In this document: positions 1 to 5,007 of the stretch, in pieces
Position numbering within the stretch: the stretch's first letter is position 1
Layout of the letters: each line of letters starts with the position of its first letter
DNA from: Actinomycetota bacterium
GTDB taxonomy: Bacteria; Actinomycetota; Actinomycetes; Nanopelagicales; Nanopelagicaceae
Direction of reading: 5' to 3'
Length of the DNA stretch: 5,007 bases
Assembly: GCA_947487595.1 (NCBI GenBank)
Contig: CANKXJ010000059.1
Location: forward strand, 1 to 5,007
Program-made: the position numbers and the translations under genes
The notes under the pieces: model-generated
Database searches by the model: none
The model's input: only the letters and a program-made list of their open reading frames with translations
What the model was told of the DNA's origin: nothing

Positions 1-72
1 GGCCGTGAACTTCCAGAGTTTGCTTGGGAACGCACTAATCGCGTTTCAGAGCTACAAAACGCAATTAAGTAA
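1..72 (+). CDS. metK: S-adenosylmethionine synthetase, C-terminal end (partial)
   Basis: Frame 1 is open from the left edge to TAA at 70-72 and encodes 23 residues beginning GRELPEFAWERTNRV. This matches the C-terminus of bacterial methionine adenosyltransferase, where the pattern FGR-(E/D)-x-P-x-F-x-WE-(R/K)-T-(D/N) is typical. MetK condenses ATP and methionine into S-adenosylmethionine in the cytosol. The catalytic domains lie outside the window, so only the tail can be judged. The stop is 5 nt before the priA start, suggesting co-transcription. Having metK directly upstream of priA is a common actinobacterial arrangement, which supports the call despite the short fragment. Confidence 0.88.
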   Translation, partial: GRELPEFAWERTNRVSELQNAIK

Positions 73-77
73 TCACT

Positions 78-1961
78 GTGGCAACGCCACGGCTATTTAG
101 ACTGAAATCGCAGGTTGCACCTGCGCCTAGTGGTCCTGTGGCAACAGATTTACCGTATGCACGAGTCTGGGTTGATACAGGTGTCTTTCATTTAGATACT
201 CCATATGACTATGAAGTCCCAGAGAAGTTTGCAAACGTCGTGACTACTGGTGTGCGCGTACAAGTTCCATTCGCAAGCCGCGAAGTAGAAGGTCTGGTTA
301 TCGAACGAGTAGTCGCGCCTAAGGTTACTAGTGGGTTAAAATCAATCACAAAAATTCTTTCTGTGCATCCAGTCGCGACAGCGAAATCTCTTGAGCTGAT
401 TACCCAATGCGCACAAAGATGGGCTACGAATCCTTGGGATGTCATCAGGAGCGCTATTCCACCCAGAGTGGCTTCAGTCGATAAAAGTTATCAACCTGTT
501 CAAGCGAAAACTGTCAGGACTATTAATCAATCAGATGTGTGTTTTCGCGCCTTTGAGCCACACCTTTCAGCATATGCTCAAGTTGCAGCGATTGCCCTTG
601 AGTCGAGTCGAAAAGGATCGGTGTTAATTGTTGTACCGGATGAACGTGACATCCTTGCCATTTGCGCGCAGCTTGAGATCTCTTCACAACCTGTTTTGCG
701 TATAGATAGTTCTCTTTCACGCAATGAGAGGTATTCAAACTTTTTGCAGGCTATGGAAGTTCACGATCAGATCATCATTGGTTCAAGAAGTGCCATCTTT
801 ACGCCCTTACCCCCAGGATCCACAGTGATTGTCTTTAAAGAGTCTTCACCAAATCTTTATGAGGTGCGCTCACCTGCGTGGAATGCACGTGATGTCGCGA
901 TAATGCGTAAATCCATAGATTTCGCCCGAGTAATTTTGTGTGGATATGTTCCTTCGCTAGATGTTGCTGCACTTATTGATACAAAGAGAATTGCCTATTT
1001 CAATTCAAACGCGAAGGTATCGGTCAAAGCTTTCACTCCAGTTGACTCGTCTCTCTTGCCTGGGCGAATCTTTAGTGAAATTCGTTCGAATATTTCTCAG
1101 GGTGCAGTCTTGTTTCTATTGCCTCGCAAAGGTTACGCAAATGGAATTCTCTGTGCGCACTGTAAAAATGTTGCCCTGTGCACATGTGGCGGGCGACTTC
1201 ATCTAACTAGCAAGAATGCCGATCCGGCTTGTCGAATCTGTGGATTAACGAAAAAGGAATGGAAATGTAGTTTTTGCACGAGAGATAAGAAATTCGTTGT
1301 CTCTCGTGGCATCGAGAGGGCGCAAGAGGAGATCGCTCGAGCTTTTCCAAATACTCCCATAGTTCTCTCTTTTGCAGATGTGATTAAGGACCATGTTGAG
1401 AGTAAACCCTGCATAGTTCTGGCAACTCCTGGCGCTATACCGCAAGTAGATGGTGGATATAGCGCAGTCGTGGTTCTTGAGGGTCTTTCATACTTTAGTC
1501 ACGATGATTTGCGAGCAAGTGAGCGAGCAAATGAACTCTTCTTTGAAGTAGCGGGATCAGTAAAAAAAGGGGGAGTAGTCCTATTAGCAATAGATGATTC
1601 ACACCCCATAGTTTCTAGTTTGATACGTTGGAATCCTTCTGCAATCTTGAAGCGAGAACTATTGCTGCGCTCTGAAATCTCATTCCCGCCATCTGTAAAT
1701 AGTGCTGTGATGATTCTTCCAACTGCGCAAGCAAGCCCATTGGTGACTGGAATAAATAGAGCGATTTCTGATGCGCGTTTGGCGAGTGATACCCGTGTAT
1801 TGGGCCCTACCAAAATTGATAGTGAATCAAGCAAGGTTGTGGTTCTTTCCTCATCAAATTCAAGGATGGCTTTAACATCGTTTCTACATGAGTTAATGCG
1901 ACGCAGAAGCATCGCTAAGAAGAGTGATTCTAGCCTTCGAATAGATCCATATTCACTTTAA
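78..1961 (+). CDS. priA: Primosomal protein N' (PriA), ATPase-motif-less actinobacterial type
   Basis: This is a 627-residue homologue of the replication-restart protein PriA, which recognises stalled forks and helps reload the replicative helicase. The N-terminal 3'-end-binding domain starts near residue 26 (PYARVWVDTGVFHLDTPYDY). A degenerate helicase core follows, with VVPDERD at 185-191 and GSRSAIFTPL at 235-244. Eight cysteines at 359, 362, 368, 370, 385, 388, 397 and 400 form the paired zinc-binding region inserted in the second helicase lobe. Later family landmarks are RGIERAQEEIARAFP at 410-424 and LATPGAIPQVDGGY at 448-461. No GxTGxGKT Walker A is visible, and the usual DEEH box reads KESS at 254-257, so helicase/ATPase activity is unlikely, as is known for actinobacterial PriA. 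The GTG start at 78 lies 5 nt after metK. An in-frame GTG at 138 (residue 21) is an alternative that would still keep the conserved domain. No clear Shine-Dalgarno precedes either start. Confidence 0.93.
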   Translation: MATPRLFRLKSQVAPAPSGPVATDLPYARVWVDTGVFHLDTPYDYEVPEKFANVVTTGVRVQVPFASREVEGLVIERVVAPKVTSGLKSITKILSVHPVATAKSLELITQCAQRWATNPWDVIRSAIPPRVASVDKSYQPVQAKTVRTINQSDVCFRAFEPHLSAYAQVAAIALESSRKGSVLIVVPDERDILAICAQLEISSQPVLRIDSSLSRNERYSNFLQAMEVHDQIIIGSRSAIFTPLPPGSTVIVFKESSPNLYEVRSPAWNARDVAIMRKSIDFARVILCGYVPSLDVAALIDTKRIAYFNSNAKVSVKAFTPVDSSLLPGRIFSEIRSNISQGAVLFLLPRKGYANGILCAHCKNVALCTCGGRLHLTSKNADPACRICGLTKKEWKCSFCTRDKKFVVSRGIERAQEEIARAFPNTPIVLSFADVIKDHVESKPCIVLATPGAIPQVDGGYSAVVVLEGLSYFSHDDLRASERANELFFEVAGSVKKGGVVLLAIDDSHPIVSSLIRWNPSAILKRELLLRSEISFPPSVNSAVMILPTAQASPLVTGINRAISDARLASDTRVLGPTKIDSESSKVVVLSSSNSRMALTSFLHELMRRRSIAKKSDSSLRIDPYSL

Positions 1962-1982
1962 TATTTTTGATAGACTTCACCT

Positions 1983-2543
1983 ATGTCGATTCAAGAGATT
2001 CGTTTGTTCGGTGACCCGGTGTTGTTGACCCCGGCCGCACCTGTGGTCGACTTTGATAAAGAGCTGCGAAAGTTAGTTGCAGACCTGACTGACACGATGC
2101 TTGAGGCTCCCGGGGCCGGTCTTGCCGCGCCTCAAATTGGTGTTCCATTGCGAGTGTTTACTTGGCACGTTGATGATGTTTTAGGTCATTTGATTAATCC
2201 GACGCTAACACTTGGCGATGAAATCCAGGATGGAGAAGAGGGTTGTCTTTCTTTTCCCGAACTGCGATATGACGCTAAGCGAGCGATGAATGCAGTTGCA
2301 AGAGGTTTCAATATGTTTGGGGAGCCAGTTGTCATCGAAGGGACTGAATTTCTAGCACGTGCTCTGCAGCATGAGACCGATCATCTTGATGGAATTCTCT
2401 TCATTGATCGACTATCGCCAGAGGATCGCAAAGTGGCTATGCGCGAAATTCGTGAGTCTGAATGGTTCAATGCACAGAGCGAATCCGGTAAAACACCAAC
2501 GATTAAGACATCACCGCACTCTGTTTTCGGACGGAATACTTAA
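1983..2543 (+). CDS. def: Peptide deformylase
   Basis: This 186-residue metalloenzyme removes the N-formyl group from nascent proteins at the ribosome exit. All three diagnostic motifs are intact. Motif 1 is GAGLAAPQ at residues 44-51, motif 2 is EGCLS at 86-90, and motif 3 is QHETDHLDG at 129-137. From family knowledge, C88, H130 and H134 bind the metal and E131 is the catalytic acid/base. Length is within the usual 160-200 residues. The tail after about residue 165 is polar and unconserved. The ATG at 1983 puts the IRLFGDPVL segment at the expected N-terminus. It is 21 nt after priA and lacks an obvious Shine-Dalgarno. The stop TAA at 2541-2543 shares its last base with the fmt ATG, so the enzymes that remove and add the formyl group are probably translationally coupled. 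Function is essentially certain. Confidence 0.97.
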   Translation: MSIQEIRLFGDPVLLTPAAPVVDFDKELRKLVADLTDTMLEAPGAGLAAPQIGVPLRVFTWHVDDVLGHLINPTLTLGDEIQDGEEGCLSFPELRYDAKRAMNAVARGFNMFGEPVVIEGTEFLARALQHETDHLDGILFIDRLSPEDRKVAMREIRESEWFNAQSESGKTPTIKTSPHSVFGRNT

Positions 2544-3451
2544 TGCGTTTAGCGGTAGCCGCTACGCCCGAAGTTGCTGTGCCAACTCTTAATTGGTTAC
2601 TAACAAGTGAGCACGATTTAGTCCGTGTGATTAGCCAACCTGATAAGTCTTCAGGACGCGGACAAGAAGTGCACTCTTCTCCTGTTAGTCAATGGGCTAA
2701 AGCTAATTCTAAAGATTTGGTAACACCATCGAGTGCTTCAGATATAGATGCAGCTATCGCGGATGTAGATCTACTCATCACGATTGGTTACGGGCGAATT
2801 CTCCCAGCCGCAACGCTATCGATTCCAAAATTTGGTTGCATCAACCTGCATTTCTCACTTTTGCCGAAGTATCGAGGAGCAGCGCCCGTTCAAAGGGCCA
2901 TTGAGGCCGGGGAGAGAGAAAGTGGAGTGAGCGTATTTGCACTTGATCCTGGAATGGACACAGGTCCCATATACACATCAATCACAACTCCGATTGAATC
3001 GACGATGCGTAGTTTTGAGCTACTAGAAAAGCTTTCACACCTTGGAGTGGATGCAGTCAAGCGGTCACTTGAAGCTATTGGCAATGGTGTTCTTCCTACT
3101 CCACAAATCGGTCAGGGGAGTCTTGCCGCAAAGATAACTCGAGGTGAGGCGCAGCTAAATTGGAGTTCTACTGCTAATTCTTTAGTTAATAAGATTCGTG
3201 CTTTCTATCCCCAACCTCAAGCGTGGACTGTTTTTCGCGGACAACCACTCAAGATTTCCTTGGCAAGGCTTTCGAATACAGCTCCAGTTTTGCAACCAGG
3301 GCAATTGCGAGTGATTGGTTCTGATTGCTTCATAGGATGCATGGATAATGCAATTGCGTTGGAGAGAGTTACCCCAGCAGGCAAGAAAGAAATGTCGGCA
3401 TTAGATTGGTCGCGCGGAGCTCGCTTTGAGAGCACGGAACGCTGTGGTTGA
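2543..3451 (+). CDS. fmt: Methionyl-tRNA formyltransferase
   Basis: This 302-residue cytosolic enzyme transfers a formyl group from 10-formyl-tetrahydrofolate to initiator Met-tRNA. The N-terminal Rossmann-type formyltransferase domain covers about residues 1-200. It contains the folate-binding signature SLLPKYRGAAP at 105-115 and the catalytic Asn-His-Asp triad at N101, H103 and D139 (in GCINLHF and GMDTG). The C-terminal OB-fold-like tRNA-binding domain begins near 204, with LNWSSTANSLVNKIRAFYPQ, and ends with TPAGKKEMSALDW at 277-289. Length is close to the roughly 310-residue family norm. The usual AGTPE near the N-terminus reads AATPE (residues 6-10), and the loop after GRG has Q-E where Escherichia coli has K-K. 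The ATG at 2543 overlaps the def stop by one base, and the 3' end overlaps rsmB. Apart from those substitutions the enzyme looks complete and active. Confidence 0.97.
   Translation: MRLAVAATPEVAVPTLNWLLTSEHDLVRVISQPDKSSGRGQEVHSSPVSQWAKANSKDLVTPSSASDIDAAIADVDLLITIGYGRILPAATLSIPKFGCINLHFSLLPKYRGAAPVQRAIEAGERESGVSVFALDPGMDTGPIYTSITTPIESTMRSFELLEKLSHLGVDAVKRSLEAIGNGVLPTPQIGQGSLAAKITRGEAQLNWSSTANSLVNKIRAFYPQPQAWTVFRGQPLKISLARLSNTAPVLQPGQLRVIGSDCFIGCMDNAIALERVTPAGKKEMSALDWSRGARFESTERCG
3416..3419 (+). promoter_or_regulatory. Candidate ribosome binding site for rsmB (TTG start)
   Basis: GGAG lies inside the fmt coding sequence, 6 nt before the TTG at 3426. This is good Shine-Dalgarno spacing and supports the longer rsmB start. 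The competing GTG at 3444 has only weaker purine-rich upstream sequence: GAGAG at 3428-3432, about 11 nt away. The short core could occur by chance within coding sequence, so this is suggestive only. Confidence 0.35.
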
Positions 3452-4793
3452 GGCAAGGCGCAACACCTTCAAGGCCCCTAAGCCAGATGCAGTTCGCTTG
3501 CTGGCATTTGATCTCATCACTGAAGTAAATCGCAATGAAGGCTACTCAAACCTTCTCCTTCCCGCAGCCCTTAGCGCCTCTTCATTGGAAGATCGAGACC
3601 GCAATCTAGTGACTGAACTTGTTTATGGAACATTGCGTATGCAGGGAAAGCACGACTGGGTTCTTGCCCAGATCTCAGACAGACCGTGGAATGAAGTTGA
3701 CTCAGGTATTGTCGATGTTGCGCGCATGGGTGTTCATCAAATTCATGAGCTCCGTATTCCAGATCACGCAGCAGTCTCTGCCACTGTTGAAGTTGCCCGT
3801 AAGCGTCTAGGAGAGTCCAAGGCCAGCTTTGTTAACGCACTTCTTCGATCTGTTACCCGTAAAAGCTATGAGGAATGGTTTGCACCTCTTGGAGAGATCA
3901 GTGATGCAGTTGAAAGGTTATCCATTCAATATTCTCATCCACACTGGATAATCTCTGCCTATTTTGATTTGCTAAAAGATTGGGACGCAGTTGAAGCAGA
4001 ACTTGCAACAAACAATGTGCCAGCCCTTCCAACCTTAGTTTCTTGGCCTGGCTACTCTACTCAAGCAGAGTTGGTTGCACTTGGGGCAGAGCCAACGATG
4101 TATTCGCAGTTGGGTGCACGTTTGAAGGGTAATCCTGGAAATTTGGATGTGATTAAGCATCGCCTGGCTGGCGTGCAAGATGAAGGTTCCCAGCTAGTCG
4201 CAACGATTTTTGCTGCCGCTTCTGCAGGATTTTCTTGGCTAGATATGTGTGCGGGCCCTGGTGGTAAAGCTGCACTTCTTTCAAGTATTGCAAAAGAGCG
4301 TGCAATAGATTTTACTGCCAATGAATTCTCTGCACCTCGCGCCGAATTAGTGAAAAAGGTGGTGCACGGTGCAACTGTGTGGTGTGGAGATGGTCGAGAG
4401 ATCGCAAGTCACGGGAAGAGTTTTGACGCAGTAATCATCGATGCTCCCTGCACAGGCCTCGGGGCTCTTCGCCGCAGGCCAGAAGTGCGATGGCGCAGGT
4501 CTCTAACTGATCTCCGCGAACTCACATCTTTGCAACGAGAGCTACTTGATAGCGCAGTATCAGTGATGAACTCTGGTGCCATTCTGGGCTATGCAACGTG
4601 CTCCCCGCATCTGGCTGAAACAACAGTACAAGTCCTCGATATCTTGAAGAAATATCCCGAGCTAGAACAATTAGACATTAATGAGTACCTACCTGAGAAC
4701 TTAAAAGATGCAACGCGCGGTAAGTCAATGTCTCTTTGGACCCATAAGCACGGCACGGATGCGATGTTTCTAGCGCTGCTACGAAAGAAGTAG
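3426..4793 (+). CDS. rsmB: 16S rRNA (cytosine-C5)-methyltransferase RsmB/Sun/Fmu family
   Basis: This is a SAM-dependent methyltransferase predicted to form m5C at position 967 (E. coli numbering) of 16S rRNA. It is 455 residues long from the TTG at 3426. The N-terminal NusB-like RNA-binding domain covers about residues 22-150 (VRLLAFDLI, LVTELVYGTLR, SFVNALLRSV). The linker YSHPHWI is at 169-175 and VQDEGSQLVA at 250-259. The Rossmann methyltransferase fold follows: motif I LDMCAGPGGK at 272-281, acidic E300, GDG at 321-323, motif IV DAPCTGLG at 339-346 and motif VI YATCS at 389-393. Family knowledge makes C392 the nucleophile and C342 the residue that helps release product; both are present. 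The start is uncertain. TTG 3426 has GGAG six bases upstream and overlaps fmt by 26 bp. GTG 3444 would overlap by 8 bp and remove only six residues. The neighbours fmt and rpe match the common actinobacterial order. Confidence 0.95.
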   Translation: MRARNAVVEARRNTFKAPKPDAVRLLAFDLITEVNRNEGYSNLLLPAALSASSLEDRDRNLVTELVYGTLRMQGKHDWVLAQISDRPWNEVDSGIVDVARMGVHQIHELRIPDHAAVSATVEVARKRLGESKASFVNALLRSVTRKSYEEWFAPLGEISDAVERLSIQYSHPHWIISAYFDLLKDWDAVEAELATNNVPALPTLVSWPGYSTQAELVALGAEPTMYSQLGARLKGNPGNLDVIKHRLAGVQDEGSQLVATIFAAASAGFSWLDMCAGPGGKAALLSSIAKERAIDFTANEFSAPRAELVKKVVHGATVWCGDGREIASHGKSFDAVIIDAPCTGLGALRRRPEVRWRRSLTDLRELTSLQRELLDSAVSVMNSGAILGYATCSPHLAETTVQVLDILKKYPELEQLDINEYLPENLKDATRGKSMSLWTHKHGTDAMFLALLRKK

Positions 4794-4817
4794 CGCCATG
4801 AGAGTTAGGCTAGAGAG

Positions 4818-5007
4818 ATGAACCGTGAGATTCGTATAACACCGAGCATTCTCAACGCCGATTTTAATCATTTGGAGCAGGAGATAGCCAAGATTGCAAG
4901 CGTCTCAGACCTTATTCATCTAGATGTTATGGACAATATTTTTGTTCCTAACTTCACATTTGATTTTGAAAGTGCAAGTGAAATCATTAAGGGTTGTCCT
5001 ATTGGCG
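4818..5007 (+). CDS. rpe: Ribulose-phosphate 3-epimerase, N-terminal part (partial)
   Basis: An ATG at 4818 opens a frame that continues past the right edge, giving 63 complete codons plus one base. The product begins MNREIRITPSILNADF and continues with HLDVMDNIFVPNFTFDF. This is the N-terminus of the TIM-barrel enzyme that interconverts ribulose-5-phosphate and xylulose-5-phosphate in the pentose phosphate pathway. Visible active-site features are S10 in PSIL, the metal-binding H34 and the acid/base D36 in the HLDVMD motif. The more usual DGHFVPN reads DNIFVPN here. The purine run AGAGAG directly abuts the ATG, and an AGG at 4807-4809 sits 8 nt upstream as a possible weak Shine-Dalgarno. The gene follows rsmB by 24 nt, in the typical actinobacterial order. 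The second metal-binding half and C-terminus are outside the window. Confidence 0.94.
   Translation, partial: MNREIRITPSILNADFNHLEQEIAKIASVSDLIHLDVMDNIFVPNFTFDFESASEIIKGCPIG

Noticed and set aside
1499..1912. 137-codon open frame on the minus strand opposite priA
   Set aside because: It is antisense to a well-conserved gene and its translation resembles no family I recognise. It is best explained as a shadow of priA codon use.
1936..1964. Possible promoter before def: TTCGAA at 1936-1941, 17-nt spacer, TAATAT at 1959-1964
   Set aside because: It matches the consensus at only 3/6 and 4/6 positions, in an AT-rich gene end where such matches are expected. The 21-nt gap fits continuous transcription from priA better.
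2896..2909. Small inverted pair GGCC-ATTGA-GGCC within fmt
   Set aside because: The 4-bp arms lie inside the conserved region following the folate-binding motif. They are explained by the codons, with no sign of a regulatory site.
4061..4321. 86-codon minus-strand open frame opposite rsmB
   Set aside because: It overlaps the conserved methyltransferase motif I region of rsmB, has no recognisable domain and no neighbour support.
4778..4794. Hairpin GCTAC/GTAGC with a 7-nt loop spanning the rsmB stop codon, plus a direct TAGCGC repeat at 4771-4776 and 4791-4796
   Set aside because: The stem is only 5 bp (6 with a wobble pair) and no T-tract follows, so it does not qualify as an intrinsic terminator. 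It lies mostly in coding sequence.

Overview
The window is a compact, all-plus-strand housekeeping gene run from what looks like a low-GC actinobacterium. In order it holds the 3' end of metK, then priA, def, fmt and rsmB, and the 5' end of rpe. The actinobacterial assignment has two bases. The first is the gene order metK-priA-(def)-fmt-rsmB-rpe, which is familiar from actinobacterial chromosomes. The second is the PriA type: it keeps the cysteine-rich zinc-binding region but has lost the Walker A and DEEH ATPase motifs, as in actinobacterial 'PriA'. The base composition looks balanced to slightly AT-rich by eye, the gaps are tiny (5, 21 and 24 nt) and two gene pairs overlap. This would fit a streamlined planktonic lineage such as the freshwater acI group (Nanopelagicales), but the genus-level placement is inference.

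Layout: 1-72 is the last 23 codons of metK (S-adenosylmethionine synthetase). 78-1961 is priA (ATPase-less primosome/replication-restart protein). 1983-2543 is def (peptide deformylase). 2543-3451 is fmt (methionyl-tRNA formyltransferase), joined to def by a TAATG stop/start overlap. rsmB (16S rRNA m5C methyltransferase) follows, starting at 3426 or 3444 inside the end of fmt and ending at 4793. From 4818 the window opens into rpe (ribulose-phosphate 3-epimerase), which runs off the right edge. No gene-free stretch exceeds about 25 nt, and no terminator or convincing internal promoter is visible, so the six genes are probably one transcription unit.

Functionally the run joins translation and methyl/one-carbon metabolism. 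MetK makes the SAM that RsmB uses to methylate 16S rRNA. Fmt adds the formyl group to initiator Met-tRNA and Def removes it from nascent proteins. PriA (replication restart) and Rpe (pentose phosphate pathway) are in the run by conserved synteny rather than by an obvious shared pathway. I found no mobile element, CRISPR array, RNA gene, defence system or other undescribed system here. The observations listed are modest: lost PriA motifs, start-site ambiguities, translational coupling, and substitutions in conserved Fmt and Rpe positions.
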